Below are positions 52,453 to 64,000 of a stretch of DNA of 64,000 nt, piece by piece. Where the stretch lies: NCBI GenBank assembly GCA_005281725.1, contig SSBO01000001.1, positions 2,278,399 through 2,342,398 on the forward strand, in the 5' to 3' direction. Made by a program: the position numbers and the translations under genes. The DNA is from Wuchereria bancrofti. Its lineage: Eukaryota > Nematoda > Chromadorea > Rhabditida > Onchocercidae. The notes beneath the pieces are model-generated. The model saw only the letters and a list, made by a program, of their open reading frames with translations, ran no database searches and was not told the DNA's origin. Within the stretch, counting starts at the first letter, position 1. Each line of letters starts with the position of its first letter.

Positions 52453-55400
52453 ATGGCTAATAAAGAATTGATGTCATTTCAAAGTATGCAAACAAAATAT
52501 CATACAGTGGTGGAATTAAGACCACAAACATTTTGTAAGTAATTTTCATTGAAAATAGAGAAAAGATTTAACAGTTAATTAACGAAAATTTTTTATTTTT
52601 GGAGTCGACGTATATATCAAACGATAGATATGATTTCAGTTTGATTCATAAACGGATGTCACTTTTCTGATGGCATATCTTTGTTTGGAATATCAATTTG
52701 CTATTCTAAAGAAGAGAAAAAATTCATTCGAAAATTGAAAGCATTAAAAAAGATGGTGAGATAGTGCACAGTTGGATGCATTTCTGTTGCGAATTTGTTG
52801 AATGAGTTGAAATTTATTGAGAATAGTTAAGAGGAATTTAGGGAAATAGTGAAAATTGTCCGACCGACTGCTTTTAACATTATTTAATATCCTTTTTAAA
52901 TAAATTTATCACCTTTTGAATTATGAAATGAGACTTTCTGAGATTTTTAGATATTTTTACATTTACAAAAGCTATGGCCTTTGAATGTTACTTTATTCTT
53001 AGGAATTATTGTGTAATTTTATTCTTAGGAATTATTGTGTAATTTCTTTCATTTGTAGATTTTAATGTATATTTTATTATTAGATACTTATCCTGTTTTC
53101 ATTTCCTGTGCAATATTTTGAACGCAAAGATTGTCGTCGTCATATGTGATAGATAACAGAAACAAGAATAACAAGACAAGTTATTTCCATGTTGCTTTAA
53201 AATTTGTGGGAAATGAATTACTGCATTAAGTATGTTATGAAAGACGTTAAGAAAGGATTTATTTAAAATTCTTGATTAGTTTAAGGATATTTCAAATTTT
53301 CTTACTAAGTTTTCTCACTAATCTATTCAAATTTCTTGGATAATTTGTTAGAATATGTTTATAATAAATGTTTACTGTCATTGTTAGGGTTAAGATTTAG
53401 TTTGAAGAATAAGATAATAATTGAGGTAAACAGATGAGCGTTTTAGGATTTATTATTGTTACTTGACATGTATTAGAGATATAAGAAGTAAGTAAAGGAG
53501 GAAGGAAGTATAGAGAGGGAAGAAAAGAATCACTCTTCTAAATGTTGAATGCGCAAAATGTCTTTACATCCAAAGACGTGGAGTGGAGTTTGCGGCTGTT
53601 TTAGTTATAAATACATCGATAACTGGACTGACTAGTTGAAGGGAGATAAGAGAATGAGTGCTTTAGGATGGAATTACGAGAAAAGGGTTCCATATAAATA
53701 TATTTTGTAGATCGATATCTATTCCACATTGTACTCTGAATGCTACGCAGTAGCAGTAACAACTCTACTTTTCATTCCGCCTTTTTTTCGCTTTTTTTTT
53801 TTCGTCTGTAAGTGGTGAAATGACACAGCTGGAGCGTTTACATTTCACTGAAATGACATCGATAAATGGAGGAGCGGTAGCAGCAGCAGCAGCGCAATCA
53901 CTAAATTCGTTCTTCATATATTCTAACATCGTTTCATTTCCGATTATTTTTAATCTTCTAGCTATCGTTTTATTTACGGTCATTTAATTAACAACTGAAT
54001 AGTGCTTAGACTTAATGTCACATCAATAATCAGATTAATATGGAAGCCATAATAAGTTGAGTGAAGTGGTTGTTAATCAGTGTAGTCTTGTACAAGTGCG
54101 CATAATAGTTTTGCGCAGTTAGTGAGTAGCTTATTTTATTGACTGAATATGGAGTAAACATTTCAAAGTTTTAATGGAATAAGTTTCATTTAGTCTCAAT
54201 TATATAAATCACTTATTGCTAAAAACGTGTACATATATATATATATCGATAGCTATGATATGATTTATTGCCTTTAAAATGAAGACATATTGATATGAAT
54301 TGGGAGATAATAATTGTACTAAATGTAGTATACATTCATCTTTCTCATACGATAAATTGTAAAACATTTGCTTGAAAAATTGAAGAAGCAAAAGTTTATG
54401 ATAAATTTTGGAAAAAGCGTTATAAACTATTTGGGTTATTATCCTTCCTTCTTTTTTTTTTAAATTTTAATTTATGAAAATCCCTTTAAAAATAACTTTC
54501 AATAGTCTTCTTGAAAATAGCTACCAATTTTAAGTCATCACTTCATTTCAAAAGGAAAAAAAAATGCTTCCTTTGTTTCTTCGAAGGAAGCATTTTTTTT
54601 TTCAACTAAACTAAAGCCATAAATGTTACTGCATCAAACTCAGCCATTTTATCTCTTCCACCCATTCGTTTTCCAGTAGGAAAGAAAAAAAATATTTCGA
54701 TGGACTGACAAGTTACTTTGAGTTCGTGGTTTACTGAATGTGAGTGGGGATGATAAGTGCGAATGTGATAGAACGGAACAAATGCAGTAAGAGTATTAAC
54801 GATTGCCAATGTAATATGATGTGACATGTGGAGAGAGTAAAATGATGTATCGTATCACTGTACCTCTCTGTTTAAATTACCCAAAAAATTTAGGGTAAGA
54901 AGATGGATTAGAATAATTGAAAGAGTTACTACTATTATATCACATGAATTTTCATTGCTGAATGTTTCATCATGTATAAAGCTTACCAGAGATTAAAGTG
55001 TTGTATTCAAATTATAACATCATTTCCATCGATGTATTTACAAGCCATGGATGACAAAAACCGTATTAAAATAGCAGCGAATGATGAGTATTAGTTTGTT
55101 GCAATTCTCAACTTTTTAACTTTTTTTTTCAGATTACAATTCTAAGTTTTGTTCATAAATCAAAGACATTTTATGGCGTTGTTACATCGATTTTTCCTGA
55201 TAAATGTTAATTTGTTTTCACTCAATACTACTAAGTATTGTTTTCGAATTCTGAATGAATCCTTTCATTTTTAAATGCCATTATTTTCATTTTTAAAGTA
55301 ATTTCGTCATTCGCGTCCTATTTCAGTATTGATACAAATTTACATAACTGTATGCCAATTTCATTGTTAATGGGTGTGTGTGTCCCCTGTCATCGCATCA

Positions 55401-58400
55401 ACAATATTATATTCTCTTCTACCGTTTATTACTTTAGAATAATTGATCTCAATATTATCCTTGGATGCTGTATTACTGTTATTATTATTTATTATATTCG
55501 TCATTATTAATTAAATGACAGTAATAATAATTATTATTATTAATTATGATTGTTATGTTGTTATCAACCATCATCATTGTCATTGTCACTGTCACTGTCA
55601 TTGTCATTATTATTACCGTATTTATCGTTATAATTAATTATCCATCATTATTGACCATAATTGTTATTTTTATTATCATATCCTTGCTGTTTATATTTTT
55701 ATAAAAACTGTTATAGTCACTATTTCAATAAATGCCATGTGTGAGTCATGTGAGTATGTATGAGTCACCCGAAAGTCACCTAGGTTATTCTGCTTGACTA
55801 TTCTCTGCGTTACAGATATTTATTGTGATGTTCCTTTGTTGATTTATTTGTGTTTTTCTGGGTTAATATATGATTAAACTTTTAGATAATTCAACCAAGT
55901 TTCAATCCTTCAAAAATTAAGCTTAATCCTAGTTCTAATCTTTTCCTGTTACTCTTTAATTCATTTTGAAACTAATTCTTGAAATTGTTACAGAAATCTA
56001 ATAATTAGAATGTTTACAACTGTTTTCAGTAAGTTTTATCACCACTCAACTCCTCTCATTCTTTCATTACATTGTATTTTTAGCAATTAGATCTTGTTAT
56101 CGCTTGTTAAAGCTTCTCTTTTTTGGTTTGGTCGATCGCTAATCCTAAATTAATTTTTTTGCTACCAGAAAGTAATGCGACGCTGCTCTCTTCTATTATC
56201 TAAACATATTTATCTCATTTTATCATCCAGATCGCTTACGTAATGGCTGCTTAACGAAATCATTTTTATGAAGTTTACAACCTTATTTAAGAGGAAAACG
56301 ACAGCGTTCTGAAAATGCTGCATTTTCTCGTACCGGCTGTGATTTTCTTCTGAAAATATAATCCCGTTGTTTAGGAAAAGATATTTTCAGTTTTTTTTGA
56401 CCGGTAATATGTTTGTTTTCCGGTTAGTTTACGTTTCATAATATTCTTTTTACTGTAATTTGTTAATGAATCATTTTACTTTGAAGATTGTACCCTTCTA
56501 TTTCTCTTGCTCTTTTTAAATGTTATCTTTCTCGTTTTTTTTTTTTCACCAATTTTCATTATTTTATTAATAACTGTATTTTATTTTCCAGCACGTTGCG
56601 GATTTCGAATTAAGAAGAAGATTGCTCGACGTTATTCGTCGTCTCCGTCGTATTATTGTGCAAAAGATAGAACAGCGATGGCGGTGCGAATTGACGGCTT
56701 GCAGAAGGATATCTCAAAAGATGATTCGGCGTCTCGGTTGCCTCCTGAAGAGGAACTTTTGTGTGCTTTTGAAGAAGTTTTGGTATCCTTTTTCCTTTTT
56801 TTCTTTTAATCTTTTATGAAACGATAAATGGTGAAAATAAAAGTTGAGAAGAAAAGGTTGGATAGTTGAAATAGTTAGAAGTAATTACTGTTTTTCTTAT
56901 CCTACGAAATTTTCTGTTAAATTGGTTAGGTTTTGTGACTGGTAAATTTTAACTAATGAAATCAATATGAGCAGCTTTTGTTAACGTACGAAAGTGTTTT
57001 CTTGATTTTTCAATCTGGTGTATCCGTAGTAGCAAACATTTGTTTAGCATAGTTAATGAAAATTTTGGAAACTTTCGCATACCAAACTAACGCATGAAAT
57101 TAACACACCATTTTCTCTTATTTTGTTTGCAAAGCGCAATTTCCGTAATCATTCATTCATTTCTGTTTTCTTTTGTAAAATTAGAGGAAACGAATTGTTG
57201 AATGTTTTTCTGATTCACTTCTTATTTGAACATTTGAATCTTAAAGTTTCTTAAAATAATGCAATTTTTTCTGCAGAATAAAATGGATCTTCCTCCAGAT
57301 AAAATGCGAATTTTAAGAAGCTACGATTTAAATAAAAAATGGGAGCTGGTTTGTGATCAGGCTCGTGTTTCAAACCGATTTTATGATTTTTTTGCCGCAT
57401 AATTTTTTCGGTAAACATAACGTTGATCACTTCGATCAGCATTTAGAACCATTTCCTATTTGAATTCCAATAAATAATTATATTGCTCATGCTTTTAAAA
57501 ATTCCTTTTCTTGAATTTCAGAGAAGGATGTATGCTGTAGCTGATCCCTCCGTATATCTGGAAAAATTGGCAGTTTATTTAGATCGAAGAGCATCCAAAA
57601 AAGTGAAATCTTTTCCTTTACTGAAGTCTCTCACTATCACATCACTTTTGGTCTTTTCTCTTTTACTTTGGTAACTAAAGTTATTAAATTTACAAATTAA
57701 GCAATTAATGATGCTAATAATTTTTTGACTTGAGAAAGGAAGGTTTGTTACAAAAACATTAGAAGATTAGATGCCAAATTGAAACTGGTTTTTTATGCAT
57801 CGTTATTCCTCGGAGGAAAATTAGCATTACCGGTCTTTTCATGGATTTTATTTATAAAATATGTTGAAATCTAATCGAAGCACTTTACAGAGGAAAAAAT
57901 TGTTGGGTGATGAAACTTCAACGAAAATATTAAAGCATATTGAAATATCATTGCGAACAAACAGTATCGAGTAGGTTTCTTAATTTTCTGCTAGATTGAA
58001 TTAATATTCAATTTTTATATCGTGTTCAAATAATTACTATTATATTTATTATTATCTACAGTAATTGTATTGTTTTAAAAAATTCTTACTGTGAAATCAC
58101 CAAATCAGTTTTTCGTTGAACAACAAATTTTTCTATTTAAAGTTGGGTGCGAATGTTTCTGAACGATCAGAATAATGGCTTAGGTATGCTAATCGATTAC
58201 TTGACACAACTTCAGGAGGATGGAAACTGGGGAAGGTAAATCCTTTTCTTTTTTGTCATGGAAAATCAAAGTGTGAAATAATCTCTAAGCTATAAAGTGG
58301 TGTAGAGTGATTTGATAATTGCTATAGAAAGAAATAATTTTATATGATGTTTTTGTAGTGCTTGCAACGATTTGAACCAGGATGGTCCCTCATCAAGCGG

Positions 58401-61400
58401 TGCATTTCCCTATTCTCATACATCACAGACTCATACTTCAGCAGTTTTAAATCCCGGTGACAACGATCACTTTTCGGATGAAAAGATAACCGGTGGCTTA
58501 TTTCGGCGAACGATAAGTGTTACAAAGAAAAATTCAAGGAATTATGGTGATCGTGATGATGACATACACGTGTGCGTGAGCTGTTTACGAGCAATCATGA
58601 ATAACAAGGTTTATTAGTAAAGTATATTAAGCACACTAAGATTGTTATGTTGGAAAGTATGATAGTTTCATATAATAAATATTTGAATGTGCTAGTTGGA
58701 ACACTATAATGAAAGGTAATAAATGTAATTTAATAAATCTCATACATTTAATTCTTGACTTATAAAAAACCTTTCATAATATGTGTGGCAAAAGTGATTT
58801 TTGCTTATATATTAAGAGTACTGTTGCAGTACGGGTTCAACATGGTGTTCAATAATCCACAAGCAATTTATTGTATAGCTCGAAGTATTCTGCATCAAAG
58901 TTTACGGTTTGCCTTTCATAATCTTTCTACATATATTTACGAATGACTTCGGAATTTAATAATTTTTCAGCTTTTCGACGTTTTTTTAAATAATGAAATT
59001 TTAGTCGGTTTTGCCTTCTGGATATTTCAATTACCAATAACAGCACTTAGATTCTTTTATTTTAGGATAAAAGCTTTGGCATTAGAATTACTTGCAGCAA
59101 TATGTCTTGTTAATGGTGGGCATGATTTGATAATCAATGCATTTAATCGCTTCCGATCGGTAAGTTTCTTCATTTCTAAAAATTTTGCTAATTTCCTTTT
59201 GATTCTTATTATCTTCTAACTTCTTAGAACGACCATTCATTATGTGTTTCTTATGTTTTATTAGATCGATCTGTTTAGTGTGTTATTCAGTGACAGGTGA
59301 CATTGAAGATGTTTGGCGTGTTTCGTTTCTGTATGCTGTAAAATCTTTAACTCCAAAAATTCTTTCATAGCAATTTATAAGTAGCCAACGATGAAGACTT
59401 TCGCTAAAAGAGGCAGAACTTATTATTCATGGATAAATTTACAGGAGTACAAAGAAACCTATCGATTCCAACTGCTGTTTTCTTATTTTATAAAACCGCC
59501 GGAATTCAATGTTGATTTTATGGCATCATGTATGCAATTTTTCAACATTGTGGTGCATTCAACGGAAAGTATGAACTATCGCAGTTACCTGCAATATGAG
59601 CTTACTCTTTTGGGTCTTGATGATTACTTAGAGGTATTTCTTACCATCGATTTACTTGTGCAGTAAAACCTGTGAGGATCATTAGAAAATATGAAGTTGA
59701 ATTCGAACACAATAAAGGATAAATTAGGATTTAATAAGAGTGCGATTAATTGCCAACCACTGATGCAACTTATTCTTCATACATTTCATTCTTAGATCCA
59801 TGCCTTTGCAACCTCTCACTATAGCACTTTGAATATTTGATTATAATTTGTGTTTACATCGAAAAGAGATGTCGATAAGTTGATCTACGAGATTCTCAAA
59901 TAAATTCAACTTTTTTTATAGGTGCTGCGAAATACAGAGTGTGAACAGTTACAAACACATGTAAATGCATATTTGGATAACAAGATTGACGTACATTTTC
60001 TACTGGATGAGACTGATAAAAAAGTAGAACTGGAAGCAGAGAATAATCGTCTTATTGATGAATTATCGAAGGTCACTTTGTCAATTTTACCAATTTTATA
60101 CTTTTTTCTTTCTTTTCTCTCCTGCAGTGACATTTTTCAGTCTGCTTAAATTTAGTATTTTGTTCGAGAAGCATAAGACTGCAGTTTCTTAAAACTTACC
60201 TTCCTGAAAGTTTTCGGAGATTCTGCAGAATTGGGAAGTTCTGGTATTTTGTTAAGTTTTGCAAGTTTTTTCAGAACTTATTTTAGATCAAGGAAAGGTT
60301 GCAAGTGGTGGAAGCCGATTATATAGCTCGTTTGGCACAACTTGATCGTCGTCTAAAAGAGTTGAATGCGGAAAAAGAAAAACTTTTAAAAGAGCATGAT
60401 TCCAAATTAAGTACAATGAGACGAACATTAAATGAGAAAGATAAAGCAAGTCGAGAGCAGCAAGCGAAGTTGGAATCTAGAATACAAGAACTTGAAAGAA
60501 TGCAAGCAAACATGAAAGGTATGGAAAAAAATTATTCGTGTTTCAGAAAAATTAAGGTCGAAAAGGTACTGGGTATGATGTTGTTTTCTTTTTTGTATGT
60601 TCATGTTCTCATATAATTAAATATTTGATCATAAAAAATAAATAAATCAAATTTAATTGATTAAGCAGTTTTTTTATTCAGGATGTTTGCGGTTGTATTG
60701 AATATCTGTATCTTTATCATCACATTAAAGAAAAAAATTGAAACCAAATATGATACTTATCAACAAATATGATACTTATCAACGTATGATACTTATAATA
60801 CTTGATTATATCTGTGTTTTTTTATTTGTTGATGTCTTCAATTTGCAGCTGGTTTACTTGAAGCTAAAAAAGAACCTGCATCAACGACAAATCCTCCAAG
60901 CCCTCCACCACCACCTCCAGGACCTCATCAAGGAAAAGAACCTTCAAAATTAACAGCAGCAAATCATATCCCACCTCCTCCACCACCACCACAGGTAAAC
61001 AATGCAATTGGAAAATTACCTCCACCACCACCACCTCCGTTGTTAAATTCAATTAGATCTTCACAACTATCTTCAAAAATTTCTCCTCCTGCAAGCGATG
61101 TTATGACCATCAAAAAAATCTATAATACTAGGTAAGCCGTTTTTAACATTTTAAGGTCATGTACACAGCCTGTTTCTGTATCTCTATATTTTTTTCGTGA
61201 TTAAAAAAAAATGAGAGCTTGCTTTTTTTTTGTTGGTTGCACATTGAAGATTATTCTACAAAACTCATATTTCTCAGAAAAATTTAAATCGTAGCTACTG
61301 GTAATAGCCGATTCGCATCTAATGACAAAATTTCTACAATTTGAAAGAAAAATTACATTCAGGAATAAGCTACCACTATTGAATTGGTGTCCACTGAAGC

Positions 61401-63775
61401 CAAATCAGGTGAAAGATACAGTTTTCAACAACCTTGATGATGAAAAGATAATGGATGTAAGTTTTTTTTTTTTCGGCCAAACAGCATTTATGGTGAAGCA
61501 AAAGCTGTTAAAATTATTTCAACCTTTCTATCTTTATTGTTCTTTTAACATAAATTCTGCCATTTTCATATCAATTCATTCTGGTTCATTGGTTCCGGTT
61601 TAATGAAAATCGAATGATCTTGATTTTCTTAAAGACTTTCTTAAATTTTATCTGATAAATTTTTCTTATAGAAAATCGATTTTACTACTCTGGAAGATCT
61701 GTTCAAAATTGGAGTTGCTAAACGCCCTGATACCACCGAATCATATTCACCGGGACAACAATCTCCAATTGGTACCGGCAATGGTAGTACAATCAAGAAG
61801 AACACCATTTTGGACACGAAACGTTTGCAAAATATCGGTTGATTTCAGTTGACTAAATAATTTCATTACCTAACTGCTATCGCATGATATAGATGTCGCA
61901 GTAGGTCATTGTTATATTTCGATCATCATTTATGATAACGATAATTGTTTCATAGAGCGGAAGATTAAGGATGTTCTGGACGACGCGTTTAGTCAGTTTT
62001 TAATCCTTGAGAGTGAAGACAAACGAGAAAGAGAGAGATAGGAAATGAAGCAAAAAGTTGAAGGATCTCGCATTGCACTATATAATGATTGTATGAAGTT
62101 GTACTCCAAAAAAAGGAAATAGAGTCAAATTTAAATTTCTTAGTGAAAATCTTTGCTTGCTTACTTAAAAACTTAGAAACTGTTTTGAAAGTTTTGAAAG
62201 GATACATCTGCAATTCTCGTTGGCACCATTATAACATTATTTTAGCAATCACATGCCGGAAATTAGCAATGAGTGCACCAGTGATTATGTCTGCTGTGCA
62301 TCGAATGGATTTGAAAGCTCTCATCCCAGAAAGTGTTGACATTTTGATAAAGATTGCCCCAACGCATGAGTAAGCATTTTTATTTTTAATGGAGGTAATC
62401 ATTTTCTCTCTATTCAGGATGACAGAAAAAAATATGGGGTGAAGTGCCTAAAAATTTTTGAACCTTGTACAAAGCTTATTAGCTTATAAAAACGGTTGAA
62501 TGAAATATTTTCAAAACTTAATTTTTAGGGAAATAGTGAAATTCAAGGAGTATGAATTAGAACATAAAAATTTTTCGGATCTTTCGGACGAAGATCAGTT
62601 CCTTGCTCAGCTAGTCAAAATTGAGCGATTTGAACATAAAATAAAAATCATGTCCTTCATGGCAACTTTCGACGAAAGTGCTGATCTGCTAGAACCGGTA
62701 AAACTTTCGATTTCAAACAGAATACATTGTCTATCTGAAATTTCTGACTGATGAGAAACTGATTGTGATTTAGATGATTATTACCATATTATCATTATCA
62801 ATATTACTGTTATCATCATTTATTTACTTATTATTATTAATTATTATTTATTAATTGTCATTATCATTATTATCAATTATTATTGCAATTACCTATTATC
62901 ATTACTATTCTTACTTTTCTTATTATTAACTAATTATTATTAATTACTATTATTATACCAGAATGTTTATTTTTGCAGCAGTTTGTCAATTTAACGGCAG
63001 CTTCGAAATGTGTCCGCGAAGCAACAAAATTCCATCGACTTTTGGAAATACTGCTCGCATATGGAAATTATATGAATAGTGGACGAAAAGGGGGTGTCTA
63101 TGGTTTTAAATTATCTAGTTTGGATACGGTTTGTCTCTTTTTTTCCTTCTTTTGGAAAAGATTTTTATTCATGAATTGTGGGAATATTTTATTATAAATT
63201 TATTTTTATTGCAAAAAAAAATTTCTGATTTATTATAGTTTTTTTGTTTGAGTAAAAAAATCTGTTGACATAACTTTTTTTGTTCGAGCAATATTTTATC
63301 ATTTGCTTCTTTATTTTCAGCTTTATGGCTTGAAGAGTTCAGTGGAGCGATCACTGTCACTGCTTCACATTATCGCGGAAACAGTTTCACGAAGTTTCCC
63401 CGGATTGTTGGATTTCGCGGATCAGTTGAAATTTGCCGACAAAGCTAGCACTAGTATCTTGTTTTGTTCTAATAATTCAAATTTAATGGAAAGAAAACGA
63501 TGAACAGTGCAGATATGTGCATTAGTCCCTTTTCTAATATTCCTTCCGATATTCAAGGGGTTTCTTTGCTTTAATTTTAATATGACAATTTATTTTGTTT
63601 TTCAGTAATGTGGGAAGCAGTTTTGGCGGATATGAGAGAACTAGAAGCGAATTTTGCTTCAGCTAAGAAAGAACGAGAATTAAAAGGTGGAGATTGTCCG
63701 CCGTCATTGCTCGATTTTCTGGACAAATGCGAAAAGCGAATTTCAGTTTTACAGGTGCAATACAAAACAGCTTCC
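52453..63775 (+). CDS. frl-1: FMNL-type formin (FRL-1 ortholog), 3' end outside window
   Basis: Twenty exons give 966 codons so far: 52453-52534, 56592-56782, 57277-57366, 57522-57602, 57891-57970, 58143-58235, 58359-58608, 58830-58906, 59066-59159, 59445-59633, 59922-60071, 60287-60518, 60849-61131, 61363-61456, 61672-61837, 62246-62369, 62529-62697, 62979-63128, 63321-63453, 63606-63775. Formins nucleate and elongate unbranched actin filaments. The order is GBD/FH3 ([60 protein letters not shown]), a coiled coil (about residues 460-535), an FH1 with three polyproline runs, then FH2 ([44 protein letters not shown]). Block by block it matches FMNL rather than DAAM or Diaphanous. The last exon visible is in the post-bundle of FH2, so the FH2 end and any DAD lie beyond the window. 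The third exon donor (CGT|GTTTCA) is chosen over a rarer GC donor. Confidence 0.94.
52994..53045. repeat. Exact 26-bp tandem duplication
   Basis: Two identical 26-base copies (TATTCTTAGGAATTATTGTG plus six more bases) abut at 53019/53020 in FMNL intron 1. Confidence 0.9.
54556..54601. repeat. Perfect inverted repeat, about 18-bp arms
   Basis: The arms contain AATGCTTCCTT and AAGGAAGCATT extended by A and T tracts, around a loop of about 10 bases, in FMNL intron 1. On either strand the RNA would fold into a hairpin with an A/U-rich base. Confidence 0.85.
55572..55610. repeat. CATTGT/CACTGT low-complexity repeat
   Basis: Short hexamer-like repeat inside a larger ATT/ATC-rich stretch of FMNL intron 1. 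Confidence 0.75.
60744..60800. repeat. Short tandem repeat in FMNL intron 12
   Basis: Three copies of TGATACTTAT with spacings of 19 and 17 bases, the first two sharing a longer flanking sequence (CAAC). It lies just upstream of the FH1-coding exon. Confidence 0.8.
62760..62970. repeat. ATT/ATC-rich low-complexity tract
   Basis: This part of the FMNL intron before the exon at 62979 is dominated by ATTATT and ATCATT units, similar in style to tracts near 1-180 and 55480-55690. Confidence 0.75.
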
Positions 63776-64000
63776 GTAAGTTTTCCTGCATTTCCCACGT
63801 TTTGATATTTTCAGCCGTTTTTCTCTCCCCTCTTTGTACTGTATCGGTTCATAGCTGGAATATTTGAAAAGACATTCAATTATTTTAACAGGGTATTAAT
63901 AAATGATTAAAATTATGGGTATATAGTAATATATAAAGTACAATGGGTATATATAAGTAATTCAAATGTATTGCGGAGAGATTCAGTTCTGATGAAATAT

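Larger units (their letters stand above)
52535..56591 (+). other. FMNL intron 1, about 4 kb
   Basis: A long AT-rich first intron joined in phase (T|CA gives Ser). It holds a 26-bp exact tandem duplication (52994-53045), a perfect hairpin (54556-54601) and ATT/CATTGT low-complexity sequence (55480-55690). Minus-strand frames within it, such as 53765-53983 and 54606-54827, have no recognisable domain. Confidence 0.65.

Noticed and set aside
57361..57366. GC donor (CAG|GC) for FMNL exon 3
   Set aside because: A canonical GT donor two codons later keeps the same phase, so the rarer GC site was not chosen, though it is not excluded.
60994..61000. Strong donor-like CAG|GTAAAC inside the FMNL FH1 exon
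   Set aside because: Splicing there would not be in phase with the next exon, and the sequence beyond it encodes a third polyproline run in the same frame, so it is read as coding.

Overview
The window is AT-rich eukaryotic nuclear DNA carrying eight protein-coding genes, seven of them multi-exon. Short introns with GT donors and TTTCAG or TTTTAG acceptors, acceptor-like sites just upstream of several start codons (fitting spliced-leader trans-splicing), and one tight same-strand gene pair fit a nematode. The repeat-rich, AT-rich intergenic DNA suggests a spirurid or filarial worm. That placement is inference; no species-specific marker was identified. All exon chains below were assembled by hand from splice consensus, reading phase and family conservation.

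Layout: 1-2861 AT-rich repeats; 2862-11540 (minus) a receptor tyrosine kinase with a fibronectin-III-like ectodomain, 16 exons; 11541-15200 intergenic; 15201-24089 (plus) transcription elongation factor SPT6, about 30 exons; 25866-27403 (plus) a CHIC cysteine-rich hydrophobic protein; 30229-41106 (plus) a DLGAP/SAPAP (GKAP-domain) scaffold with long introns; 42487-43878 (plus) a GEMIN8-like SMN-complex protein; 44139-45804 (plus) an RPA43/POLR1F-like RNA polymerase I subunit, 260 bp after GEMIN8; 47827-48036 (minus) intronless ribosomal protein L38; 48037-52452 a divergent intergenic region with a roughly 319-bp perfect CATT array; 52453 to beyond 63775 (plus) an FMNL-type formin (FRL-1 ortholog) whose 3' end lies outside the window.

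Functionally this is a mix of housekeeping genes (SPT6, L38, Pol I subunit, SMN complex) and signalling or cytoskeletal genes (RTK, DLGAP, FMNL, CHIC). I saw no transposase, reverse transcriptase, CRISPR array, tRNA, rRNA or bacterial insert. The points most worth checking are the GEMIN8-POLR1F gene pair as a candidate operon, the RTK architecture (FN3-like ectodomain with an inserted kinase domain), the apparently tail-less SPT6 with a possible 30-residue alternative splice in its SH2 module, and several perfect inverted repeats in non-coding DNA. I found no clearly novel multi-gene system.
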